From Lycium barbarum (Eukaryota > Streptophyta > Magnoliopsida > Solanales > Solanaceae): a DNA stretch of 64,000 nt. Where the stretch lies: the NCBI RefSeq assembly GCF_019175385.1, contig NC_083345.1, positions 121,957,657 to 122,021,656 on the forward strand, given 5' to 3'. This document shows positions 28,242 through 39,100 of the stretch, one piece after another. The notes under the pieces are model-generated. The model searched no databases. It was not told the origin of the DNA and worked only from the letters and a program-made list of their open reading frames with translations. The translations under genes were made by a program, and so were the position numbers. How positions within the stretch are numbered: the first letter of the stretch is position 1; each line of letters begins with the position of its first letter.

Positions 28242-28537
28242 TTAGGATCTTTCAGAAACAACCTCTTTACCTCCACGAGGTAAAGTTAAGGTCTGGGTAC
28301 ACTCTACTCTCCTTAGTCTCCACTTGTGCAATTATTTGTATCGTATATAAAATTTTGAATATATGGCTAGAAGTTGAAATTATTTTTGGTGAACTTAACT
28401 CTACCTCGTGTGCAATTATTTGTATCGGTAAGGTATGGCTACACTCTACTCTCCATAGTCCCCACTTGTGCAATTATTTGTATCGTATATAAAATTTTGA
28501 ATAAATGGCTAGAAGTTGGAATTATTTTTGGTGAACT
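28242..28537 (+). repeat. duplicated RTE-tail-like sequence, period ~142 bp
   Basis: The first copy starts GGATCTTTCAGAAACAACCTC and GGTCTGGGTACACTCTACTC, matching the 3' tail of the RTE LINE at 62860-62950. A second copy (from about 28420) repeats GCTACACTCTACTCTCC and the adjoining non-RTE sequence (CAATTATTTGTATCGTATA..GCTAGAAGTTG). A decayed tail insertion was therefore locally duplicated together with flanking DNA. Confidence 0.7.
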
Positions 28538-28918
28538 GCCAAATATTTACCTTTTCCCAAAAAAAAAGGGTCATTTGCACTTTTTCCCTCATCACATGCT
28601 GGTCTTTAATTTTTGTCCCTCATGACAAACAATCTTTTTCCGGGATAAAAATTTATATTTTCGCATGATAAGTTAAGCCCTGCATAACTTTTGTACTTAA
28701 AAAAAACTTATATCCCACTAGACATAAGTTTGATCGATAAAGGACAACAATTAACAGTCAAATACCATTCGATCATCTAGTTATGTACACAGTGTATAGG
28801 TATATACATATACGACAGGTGAACAGTATATTATTTCGGCCATGCTTTGTAAACTAGATGGTGTAAGGATACATTTCGGTAAATTTCCCAAAAAGAGGAA
28901 GCAATGCCTGGTGTAAGT

Positions 28919-28976
28919 CTGGGCCAGTCCAACTGGGCCTCAACACAACCCGATCCATAAGGTATATCTAGGGTTT
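28919..28976 (+). promoter_or_regulatory. RPL37A promoter: two site II motifs and a telo-box
   Basis: TGGGCC at 28920-28925 and TGGGCCT at 28934-28940 are site II (TGGGCY) motifs. TAGGGTTT at 28969-28976 is a telo-box. This pair of motifs close to the start is characteristic of plant ribosomal protein gene promoters (TCP and telo-box-binding factors). They lie 42-98 bp before the ATG. Confidence 0.75.
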
Positions 28977-29017
28977 CCTCTACTGAGAACCGAAGAACAC
29001 ATACATTCACCGAAGAT

Positions 29018-31677
29018 ATGGTAACCTCTCATTTTCATACATATATTAGCTGAATGTTTTGGATTTTGTTCATAATTTCTGTTTTCGGTAATTGATTTCT
29101 CTTTAAAACTGTTAAAATATGTTAATTCAGTAGTTTTTTTTTGGATTTTCCTTCATAATTAGCTATTGATTTCTGTTTATATGTGTTAAAGTATACTTAT
29201 TTTTGGATGTCCTGTGAATTTTTCAACTCTTTACATACATATTTCAACTTTTCTTCATAATTTGTGTTTTCGGTGATTGAATTTTTTTTGTGTTAAAATA
29301 CTCATTTTTTTTTAAGTTTATTGGCTTTCCTGTGAATTTTGCGCTCTCTACAGACATATTTGAGCTGGATTTTCTTCGTAATTTGTGTTTTCGATAATTG
29401 ATTTCTGTTTATCTATGTTAAAGTATGCTAATTCAGTAGTTTTTTTGCTATTTCATACATATTTGAGCTGAATTTATTGGATTTTCTTCATATTTTGTGT
29501 TTTCGGTAACTGATTTCGGTTTTTCTGTGTTAATATATGCTTGTTCAGAAGGTATAGTTTTGTTTTTTCGTCGAATATTGTCTTATTTTACTTTGATAAG
29601 GTGTTAAAAGGACCTATTTTTGTGGTATCCTGGAATTGGAGCTGTTTTTTCTCAGATTAGCGATGAAAACATCCACGGAATTAGTACATAAGCATAGGCA
29701 GATAAGGTTTTTAAGCTAACGGGACTGAGTTTGTGAAAGTTTTTACCACTATGTAACACTCTTTAGTGCTCGTATTTCTCCTTTAATCGAATGATTTGGT
29801 AAAAAGGTGTCTTTAGAAAACTAAAATGTTAATTTGTTCCTGAGATTGAGTTCTCTAGGCTTATTTTGGTGTAACATTTTTATAGAAAGATAGCGGGTTT
29901 GATGAATTTGGATTGAGAGGTTGAATGTTTATAAACGAATTAGTACATAAGCATAGGCAGATAAGGTTTTTAAGCTAGCGGGACTGAATTTGGATAAAAA
30001 CATCCACAGAATTAGTACATAAGCATAGACAGATAAGGTTTTTAAGCTAACGGGACTGAGTTTGTGAAAGTTTTTACCACTATGTAACGCTCTTTAGTGC
30101 TCATATTTCTCCTTTAATCGAATTATTTGGTAAAAAGGTGTCTTTAGAAAACTAAAATGTTAATTTGTTCCTGAGATCGAGTTCTCTAGGCTTATTTTGG
30201 TGTAACATTTTTATAGAAAGATAGCGGGTTTGATGAATTTGGATTGAGAGGTTGAATGTTCATAAACTAGCAATTATATTATGAATTACTGGCCCACTAA
30301 GATATTGAGAATAACGTCTTTTCTTGTAGAGGTGGGCTTGTTTATTCCACCATTGATGGAAGACTTAGTTATAGACTACTTTAGATGATGCAGATGCATT
30401 GTTCAGTTGAAGTTTTTTGAGATGATTTATAAAATAACATACTTTTTTTTTTCTGCAGACTAAGAGGACCAAGAAGGCCGGAATTGTCGGGAAATATGGT
30501 AAGTTGATGATTTGTGAAAAATTTCTTTTTTGCACAAGTCCATGTTGCAAATTTTGAAAAGATGAATACACAGATAGAACTATGTTTACCACTACACATG
30601 AATATGTTTGATCAAGTTGCTTCAATAAATATTTCAAAAATTACTTTTTTCTTGGCTAGAATGGCGAGCCAACCTGAATCTGAGTAAACCACAGGTTAGC
30701 TTCACTCAGTTAAAATAGATGTGGCAATAAACAACAACATACCCAGTGTAATCCCATAAGTGGGGTCTGGACAATATTCCTAGTAATATAGCACACATTT
30801 TGTGTGCATGTTATTTGAAATTTGTGTAACTTTAGTTTATTCATTTCAACAATACTAGCTAAAAAAATTAATGGGATAATCTTTTGATGACTTTTCAAGC
30901 AAATAAAAAGGAGAGCTCATATAGGAGAATAACAAAATGGAGGTTCCTTTGTGGATTGCAAAAGCTTTGTAATTTTTTCTCCACAGAACTGTGCTTATTG
31001 TAGGAAAGCTGCTGTCTTTTCATCTAATTAGTTGACTGAAATATTACCTTCCCCCTGGTAGTGTTCCACTAGTTGTTTGATTGATACTCCTATATAACAT
31101 ACTTTTTCATTTAACATTGATTTTTGTACTGGGATGGCCTTTTTCATCCTTTGCAGTTGCATAGAATGCATTCTGTTTTGCGTCTGGCAATGTCACGTCT
31201 CTAAATATCTCTTTATATATTTAGGTACCCGTTATGGTGCCAGTCTGCGAAAGCAGATTAAGAAAATGGAGGTTAGCCAGCATAGCAAGTACTTCTGCGA
31301 GTTTTGTGGAAAGGTATGATCTTCTGGTGCTTTTGAATTAATTAGAAGCATGCAAATGTGATTTAACTATCTGCGGAATGCCTTGCTGCTCTACTTGGTT
31401 TGTCTCAAATACACGTATTCTGAATATATACTTGTTATTTTGAGCAGTACGCAGTGAAGAGAAAAGCCGTGGGTATTTGGGCCTGTAAAGATTGCGGCAA
31501 AGTCAAAGCAGGCGGTGCTTATACGTTGAAGTAATTCCCGTCTCTATATTTTCTTTTCATTTTTTTTTTACCTTTTTTGCGCAAATAACTGATTCATCTT
31601 TTTTCATCAATAGCACTGCAAGTGCTGTGACAGTTCGGAGCACAATCCGAAGACTGAGGGAACAAACCGAGAGTTAA
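29018..31677 (+). CDS. RPL37A: 60S ribosomal protein L37a (eL43)
   Basis: Structural protein of the cytosolic large ribosomal subunit. Five exons join in frame to 92 aa, the normal family length: 29018-29020 (ATG only), 30459-30498, 31225-31313, 31448-31530 and 31614-31677, all GT-AG. The first exon codes only for Met, a known arrangement in ribosomal protein genes. The protein starts [15 protein letters not shown] and has the C4 zinc ribbon: C-x2-C in FCEFCGK and C-x2-C in ACKDCGK, with 14 residues between. It ends [11 protein letters not shown]. Intron 1 is 1.4 kb and full of internal repeats, including a recent 331 bp duplication. Expression is probably constitutive and growth-linked, as the upstream site II and telo-box motifs suggest. 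It faces the peroxidase gene tail to tail. Confidence 0.95.
29040..29560 (+). repeat. diverged ~110 bp tandem units in RPL37A intron 1
   Basis: About five imperfect copies of a unit with TTCATAATTTGTGTTTTCGG, a GATTTCTGTTTAT stretch, TGTTAAAATATG and TTCAGTAG. The T-rich repeats lie directly downstream of the ATG-only exon. Confidence 0.65.
29667..30262 (+). repeat. 331 bp tandem duplication in RPL37A intron 1
   Basis: The segment from ATCCACGGAATTAGTACATA (29671) through GATTGAGAGGTTGAATGTT reappears from 30002 with very few differences. A partial extra copy of its first ~55 bp sits between them at about 29938-29990. High identity implies a recent duplication. All copies lie within the first intron, so the protein is unaffected. 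Confidence 0.9.
30723..30776 (-). mobile_element. RTE LINE 3'-tail fragment, antisense
   Basis: CAATAAACAACAACATACCC and GTAATCCCATAAGTGGGGTC are the complement of the usual RTE tail (GACCCCACTTGTGGGATTAC..GGGT with a TTG-rich end). It is a very short 5'-truncated insertion in RPL37A intron 2. Confidence 0.65.
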
Positions 31678-32018
31678 GAGTAATCATCAATCAACCTCTT
31701 TGTTTATCTGCTTATGATGTGTACGGAATTTTGAGACATAATATGTTTTTCAATTTTAAGACCATTTTGATGTTTGTGAACGCTCAATTTGTTATCGTCT
31801 CCATCTTTTCTTGCATGAGTTTTTGAGTTCCCAGATTAACCTCAATATGGTATTGACTTCTCGGATGCTCGGGCTAAATGGTTGCTATTTCTGATTACAA
31901 TGCAAGGTATAAGTGCTAGGTGAAATATGATTTGCCAATTTCATGGGGAAAATAAATCTATGAGCTTGTAACAGGAGATGCTGAAAATAAATGTGAGTTA
32001 GAAGCATGTCACGAGTCT

Positions 32019-32107
32019 GTTATTTAAGTGGAGAGGGGTAGAGGACGGGGCTTATAATCCACTGAGTTTTAAATCGTGTGATACTGACCTTTGGAACTTT
32101 TCGAGCA
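32019..32107 (+). mobile_element. TS-type SINE, 3' half only
   Basis: It resembles the second half of the SINE at 26556-26741 (TTAAGTGGAGAGGGGTAGAGG.. and CACTGAGTTTTAAATCGTGTG..TTTTCGAGCAG). The tRNA-like head is missing. Confidence 0.6.
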
Positions 32108-32173
32108 GAAAAATAAAAATAAAATATGACCACTGATTCAAAAATGAAAGCTCCCTGCTACTTGTTTATTAGA

Positions 32174-32241
32174 TAATTTCTCGATTTTTGTGTCATATTT
32201 GCGGAGTGGTCATGCTAATTTTCAGTATTATTCCAACTTTC
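32174..32241 (-). pseudogene. U6 snRNA pseudogene (degenerate 3' two thirds)
   Basis: Read on the minus strand the stretch contains GTTGGAATAATACTGAAAAT, then TTAGCATGACCACTCCGCAA, then ATATGACACAAAAATCGAGA. These correspond in order to the conserved U6 segments around GGAACGATACAGAGAAGATT, AGCATGGCCCCTGCGCAAGG and ATGACACGCACAAATCGAGA. Scattered substitutions disrupt the catalytic ACAGAGA box. No U6 promoter (USE plus TATA) was seen, and the 5' stem is absent. It is a pseudogene, probably retroposed, and not a working spliceosomal RNA. Confidence 0.75.
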
Positions 32242-32723
32242 ACACAAAAGATCAAATCCAAAAAAAAAAAAAAAAAAAGAGAATTGTGATAGCTAGATTG
32301 GCAACCAATTAAAATAAATGAGTCTCTAAATGGTGAATTGGTAGAATAAAATGAGTTTAATTTGAATAGAGCACACAGTATACATTTATATTGCCAACTT
32401 CATCAAGTTTGAAATTGGAACATCATTCATTGATTTGACAAGTATGTAATGCACAACTTATGTGATGGTATCATATCGATAAAAAAGATGGAATGAAATT
32501 TCAGAAAGGATGAAATTACTTGTTCCCTGATATGGTCGTGCAAAACTTACAAAAAAATGATCAAATAATCACAATACTAATAGTTTTCTTATCCAATATT
32601 GTCATTCATCATCATATATAAGCACAAATTCTACAGATCATCATGGAGAGTTCTTCTTGGATCATTCAAAATCCAAACAAAACCATATAATTTCATGTCA
32701 AATTCTTTCTCTTTTTTCCTCTC

Positions 32724-33689
32724 TCAAGTGTGAGCATTGTTGATAGCATCACATCTCTTCCTTACCTCTCCTTGTTCACCAATCTTGACTTGATATACAC
32801 TTACTTTCTCCATTGCATGACCAAAATCACTAGCAAAAGCAAAAGCATCTTTGGCATATAATTCAACAAATGGCCTTGTCCTAGGATCACTATATAATAA
32901 TTGGTCTGAACCTAGGACACCTATGCCCTTCATTAAATTCTTGAACAACACATTGTCAAAATTACCAGGACTTATGACATCTAAGAAGGCTGCCATGTCA
33001 TTGTTAATAGTATAATTTGCACACATTGTTCTCAATCTCTCAACTAATATTGGGTTCATTGAAGGGTCAGGAGTGGGGAAAATTCTGTGAGCAAACTCCT
33101 TACAATGAACAAATCCAATTGTGTGTCCACCGCCAATCAACACAACCATGTCCTTGACATCAAAGCCCATATCTTGGAATTTCTTGATCATTAGGTCAAC
33201 TGTCGCGTTCTCCCGGGTTAGGTGCGCTTCCACGTTTGAAACGTTGGAAACTAGACTGTCTTTTCTTCCCAATTGGATTTTGTAATGGGGCCCGCCGGTC
33301 ATGACGATGAGGTTCCTCGTGGCGGTTGCTAGGATGTCGGCGCAGGACACGACGCCGGGGCAGGCGAGCTCAAGGGCGGTCTTGATGCGGGTGATCAAGT
33401 CGAACGCGTCGCCTGCGAGGGAATGGTTGATGTCGTAGTCGAGCTCGGATTTGTTGAAAGCGGTGGGCTTGATAAGGACGGAGGCATCACATCCATCCAC
33501 AGCGCAGTCATGGAAAAACACGCGAAGGGTAGCGGCCGCGGTGGCAGGGAATTGCATTTGTTTTTGTTGAGTGATGTCCCTCACTATAGCATCAAATTGT
33601 GGACATGTTTTGGCATAGTAGTCCAATGTGAGTTGTGCATGAGAAAAAGCAAGAGATGAAAACAAGAGGAGAAGCAATGGCCAAGCCAT
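32724..33689 (-). CDS. class III secretory peroxidase, intronless
   Basis: Haem peroxidase of the plant secretory family (H2O2-dependent oxidation of phenolics in wall, apoplast or vacuole). One exon of 321 aa, with a signal peptide of about 18 residues (MAWPLLLLLFSSLAFSHA) followed by mature QLTLDYYAKTCP. Distal R56 and H60 are in RVFFHDC and proximal haem ligand H189 is in GGGHTIGF. All eight conserved cysteines are present (29, 62, 67, 110, 116, 196, 223, 313). NVS, NAT and NYT are likely N-glycosylation sites. The lack of introns and the GGGHTIGFVHCKEF motif resemble the Arabidopsis PER31/PER41/PER63 group, recalled and not aligned. Oddity: the usual Leu-Pro before the haem-edge substrate site reads Leu-Thr (L157-T158). 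Its GC content is locally higher than the surroundings (33270-33560). It is convergent with RPL37A and upstream of nothing in an operon sense. Confidence 0.93.
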   Translation of the reverse strand: MAWPLLLLLFSSLAFSHAQLTLDYYAKTCPQFDAIVRDITQQKQMQFPATAAATLRVFFHDCAVDGCDASVLIKPTAFNKSELDYDINHSLAGDAFDLITRIKTALELACPGVVSCADILATATRNLIVMTGGPHYKIQLGRKDSLVSNVSNVEAHLTRENATVDLMIKKFQDMGFDVKDMVVLIGGGHTIGFVHCKEFAHRIFPTPDPSMNPILVERLRTMCANYTINNDMAAFLDVISPGNFDNVLFKNLMKGIGVLGSDQLLYSDPRTRPFVELYAKDAFAFASDFGHAMEKVSVYQVKIGEQGEVRKRCDAINNAHT

Positions 33690-36152
33690 TGTTTATTTTT
33701 TTGGTTAAAATAAAAAAGAGAGAAGAGAACAGATCAAAAAAAGACCTGTTTCTTCTCACAAAAGACGATTATGGAGTCAAGTTCCAAAAGGGGTTACAAA
33801 AAGCTAAACACATTTGATAATGAAACAAGAAAATAATGTAGAGAAGAAGAATTGGATGAGAATTAGCGTTGTGGTTAAGAGATATCTCAGGGAAAGAGTG
33901 GTTAATTATATTTTTATTTATTCATCTAATTAATTTTGTTTGGCTTCTTTCTATTTTTTTCTTTTTTTTTTTTCTTTTTGTGATTGAAGAATTTCGGTTA
34001 AGCATAACATGCGGTTGATCGACCACTTGTTTGAAAAAATAATACCTATCTGTTTCATTTTGATTACAATATTTTAAGAGTTTAAATTTTATGCAATCTG
34101 GTAAAAATATTAACGAACTTGTCATCACGGTAATCACGATTAATTTTATGCAATCTGGTAAAAATATTAATGAACTTGTCATCACGGTAATCACGATTCA
34201 TGAGTAAATCTTTGTGATAAACATTAATTGATAATCTGATAAAAATGGTAATGAACTCAATCACGAGAAAAACTACATTGATAGTATAAAAGATCTTTAC
34301 ACATTGAGTGTTATAAGTTATAACCATGGCTGAGCTATAATATTAGATCAGACGGACCCAGTAGCTTTCGCTTAGATACTGTATTTGTATTAGAAAATTC
34401 ATTAAAATATATATAAATATTTAATTATGAATAGTAACTAAAACTAGTTATGAGTTCGATGACAAGTTCATGACATATAAACTTCAAATCCTGGCCGGGC
34501 TCTACCTCTTCACTTATAACTAAATCCAATTTTAATTTGATATCCAACATCGATACGAGTATACATTTGATTTTCTTTTGGACATGGAATGCATAGGTTG
34601 AGAACTGTATTTTTCTTATTTTGATTCGCAGAATTGATTCATATGGTTCTATCTAAATTTAAACTGGTGAAACAGGATAAATTTTCACAAACTGCTATGA
34701 AGTAATAATTCTAAAGAGATCAATTTTTCTAAACCTAAATCCAAGATTTGAGACCTTAACTATATTCTACTTAATTTTCATTTCTTACTTTAAGGAATGC
34801 CTATGCCAGGGTATGAACCCTGATATTTTACTTTGTTTAATCACTCTTTATCTATGTAAAGTTAAATCACGTATATTTGTTTCATTTCTTATCTCGCATA
34901 AAATAAAACAAAACCCACCCCCCGCAAAACTTATACAGTTTTTAGGTTTTAACAAGCGGAGTTAAATGAGGCCAACAAAACATTATATTAAAGTTATACC
35001 CATGGTACAAACTGCAATTCTGTATGGCAGAGCGCAAGTGCACAACTATATTTATCATCAATATGATGATCGAAATGGAAATCAGAAGTACGACTTGGGT
35101 CTGCATGATCCAAGATAATCAAACAATCAATAACAATAACGTAAACATGAGACTTTTTGGTAGTACGGTTGAACCTAATGGCTATGGCAACAGAATCTGG
35201 GATGGAGGACTTGTCATATCTCTGCAGATCTGACACAAACAGAAAGACATTTTAATGTAATAGATGCTGATCATAGAGCTCACTCTGGTATCATGGTGTG
35301 GCCACTGCTTGTGGCCATAACAATGGGAAGACCCCAGCAACGAGGAAAGTCAAGATGTGGCGATTATTTTGGTTTCTTATACTACCAATAAAAATCATAG
35401 TAACAATTTATTCGAAATTTATGTTGTGATTTTTTTTCGAGGTGGACTAAGAAAAATCCCAACGAGTTGCTTGATTGAATGTTTTCACCTGTTTGATTTT
35501 AGTATTAGTAGGTTCTAATTAAAAAAAATGGTAGTCGAACTAAGAGAATTTTCTAGTCGCATAATAAACAGAGTATGAACCTCAAAGGTTGTGGTGGTAC
35601 GTACTTCTCCATCCTATCAGAGTTTCAAGTAATCATCTATTTTAGGACATAATTTACCCTCAAAATGAAATTTTCCGACATAAATCCAAATTAGTAAATA
35701 ACTAAAGTGGGGCAAATCCGAATTAGTTGAACATTAAAGTGAGTATCGAACACCGGCAGCTAAACCAATAAAATAAAATGAAGAATTGAATACTCCACAC
35801 ACGAGATGTATATCAAAAGGTAGAAAACCTTATAAGAAAAACGTGATTCTCAACAAAAAGCAAACGCAATACTGATTTGGAACAATTATCTCATTGTAAA
35901 GAACAAAAGAAAAAGTAAACTAAGTGAATCTAAGCTCAATATATTAATCGGCCAAATTGGCAAAATATAATCACTTTACAAAAAGGGAGGGCTAACAAAA
36001 CCTCCTCACCCAATTTAGATATATATTGTTTGGCATTTTTCCCACCTAAATTACATACATTTTTAAATATATTTAGAGGAAAAACAAAAACAAAAGAAAT
36101 GTGGAGGAGAAGAACTAATTAATCTGAAACTACACCCTCTTTTTCCTACTCC
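33690..36152. other. gene-free spacer between peroxidase and CBL, with small repeats
   Basis: A ~58 bp unit (TTTTATGCAATCTGGTAAAA..CATCACGGTAATCACGATT) is repeated twice at 34086-34200, with a decayed third copy to 34265. At about 34325-34507 there is a decayed hAT-like MITE (GGCTGAGCTATAATATTAG .. AAATCCTGGCCGGGCTC, related to 51483-52137). Short frames at 34994-35236 on both strands have no recognisable domain. Confidence 0.55.
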
Positions 36153-39100
36153 TCAAGTAGCTACTTCATCAACTTCTGAATGAAATACAAAACTTGGAAA
36201 AGTAGTTGTTACATCCCTGCATATTAAAACATAAATATTGTTAGACGATATAACGGTATAATCCTTGTCAAAAACTCGTAAATTTTATACTATCAGGTCA
36301 CCTAAAGGCTAAATGACCGCTTGTGTTGTTCGGACTCTCTAAAAATGTTGTCGAGCTCGTGTCAGATCCTCCCGACATGCACTACATTTGGAGGATCCAA
36401 CAAGTACGCGATGACATTATTGAAAAATCCGAATGATATAGGCTACAACAGGTAAATGTGACCTTGTGACCTAATCGTTTGTTGAGGATGTGAGTTAAAC
36501 TCATCTTTAAATGTGTAAAGACATATATCGGTGATCAAATGCTATAGTATACCTTAGATATGGAAGTGTCATTATCTTTAGTAATGAAGGATTTCGATCA
36601 ACAAAACTTCTCCATTCCGATTTGTCAATCTTTCCGTCCTGATTAGAATCCGCCTCTGAAAACGTCTACATATAGAAATAGAATCACTAATTAATCAAAG
36701 TTTGTTGAGACTATCATTAGGACACAAATGACCAGCAAAAATCAAGTAAAAAGGTTATGTTATTGCAAAGTTGTCAATAACTAGCGATGACGCATTTCCA
36801 GTTACACTCGAAGCAAACACAATATACATAGGTCTTCCAACGGTAAATACTTACCGGAATCCGATGTTCACTACAAAACCAAACAATTTAACCTTAGCAG
36901 TTAAAAGTTAAATGTGTGCATGAAACACAAATCGTCTTGCATTCATTAATGTGAACACCGGGTGCACGTGGTTTTTTACCGTCTTTCAATCTTGAATCTC
37001 TTGTCAAGTATAAGTCACTATTACAAAAATCGTATGATAATGCAAGTTGGATGGGGTAAAATTACCTTATCAAGTATTATTTCAATCGTCTCATCAGCCA
37101 ACTTCATCTCAGACTCGCGTAAAAGTGCAATCAACATTTGTTTAACCTGCCAAATCCAAAAATAATAAAGCCTGCAATAAAATAAAATATAAACCAAACA
37201 ACTATCTAATGCATGGTGCAAGTGTCAGCATAATCAACATAACATGAAAGGTAAAAATAATATACATAAAGATAACGCACCTCTTGTCGTTCAATATACC
37301 CTGAGCCATCCAGATCATACAACTTAAATGAAACTGTAATAACATAAAAATGGAATTTCATGTCTGTCTGCGTGCAATTAAGCATTAAACCAAAAAATAA
37401 AAATAAAAAGTTTAAGAATACTGAGCTATATCTATATATGCTTTTACTTACAAGTGAGCTTATCTTCCTGGGAGGCGTTTGGGTGGAAAACATTCATTGC
37501 CATAACAAAATCCTCAAAATCGATGACCCCTCTTTGCTTTAAATCAAAGAGATCAAAAATCTGCAAGTAAAAATTTCTAGAGGAAATTAATATCCCACAC
37601 GCATCAACATCATACACAAGCAGAACCAACATCCCAATATCAGTGCAATACCATACCCGATTTGCAAGGAGGTCTTCTTTCTTTCTATTCTCGAATAAAG
37701 CCAACTGAAACTCTTCCTGCACATTAATAAAGCAATTGTTTATTGATCAGCGCAAAAAGAGGCATATTATATAAAACATCTCAGAAGTTCATGGGACCTT
37801 AAACTGCAGAGCTGTTTATTTATTGTCACCAATAGAAGAAATGAAAAATAGCAAGGGTAAAATCATCTACAATCACAACGGACTCTAACAAACTACCTAA
37901 TTTACTTTGAAGGAAGCTAAAGAAAATGGCAAGCAAAGTCACGCAAATTCTCTGCATTGTGATGATCCAACTACAATCAAACTTCTCTATAATAGCATCG
38001 TTTGTCCAGAATTTTTTTTGGCTGTTATAGCGAAATGTTGTCATAGAGAGGTCTTACTCGTTGTTATTGAGAGGTCTTACTGATCTACTTTGATGCGGTT
38101 TAATCAAATGTCACACTAAAATAGTCCCTAAGGTGCAATATGTGACAAATAAATCTCCACTAAATATCTCACAAGAACAATTTTCCATCTCATGATAGAG
38201 AAACAATCACAAATAGACAATAAGACTCTTTTTTGATGTTTCAAAGCCCCTTGCATAACAAATCCCATTATCCAAGATTAATTAGGAAGATTTCCTTTTC
38301 CACCGATTTAAAAAAAAAAAAAAAGAGAGAGAGAGAGAGAGGAAGATCTCGTTTTCCACAGGATCTGAAAAAAGAGTGGAAGATTTCCTTTTCCACCAAT
38401 CAAAAAAATAAAAAGGAGGAAGATTTCCTTTTCTGCCGATAAAAAAAAAAGGAGCAAAATTTCCTTTTCCGCCAATAAATAAAAAAGAAGAGGAAGATTG
38501 TTTTTTCCATCCCTTCGCAAGATATAAGATTTCTCTAAAGCTGCCTTCTTTTAAAACTTCTTTTCTTAAAACGTCAAAAGAGGTAAAAGGAAACATGCTA
38601 TTAGTGACCAGCTGATTATAAGAGGAAATCATATCCCCATTAAAACAAATGTCAATAGTTAAACAGAAACTACCTTGCTTATCAGTCCATCATCAACTAC
38701 CGTACTGCTAATAGTCTTGAACATCTCAAATAATGCCTGAACTTCACTTACAGTAACTGCAAAAGAAGAGAATAACAGAAAGGCAAACAACTAAGACAAT
38801 TGGAGGAGATTTGGGGGGAATATGTAAGGAGTAAAATTGTAATGTGAAAACATGTGTCCTAACCAAATAAGGTGCATAAAACCAGCAGTAGATGAATAAC
38901 ATGTTGTTCTGAGTAAACCAAAAGATAATAAACCTAACTACTCTGTTTTTTCTAAATGACCAAGAAATACGTCTGGGGCCAACCCTTAAGACCAACTACA
39001 GCCTTCAGAACTTGGGAATAATGGGCTCGCCCCTCTACCCTTCTCCACTTAAACACCAAGCTTAGTTTGCATGGCACAAGGTTCGAACCTCTGACCTAAG

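Noticed and set aside
33423..33659. Plus-strand frame opposite the peroxidase
   Set aside because: Shadow of the peroxidase coding strand with no domain of its own.
38282..38632. 116-codon minus-strand frame rich in Lys, Phe and Ser
   Set aside because: Translation of a minisatellite with (GA)n inside CBL intron 2; it overlaps no CBL exon.
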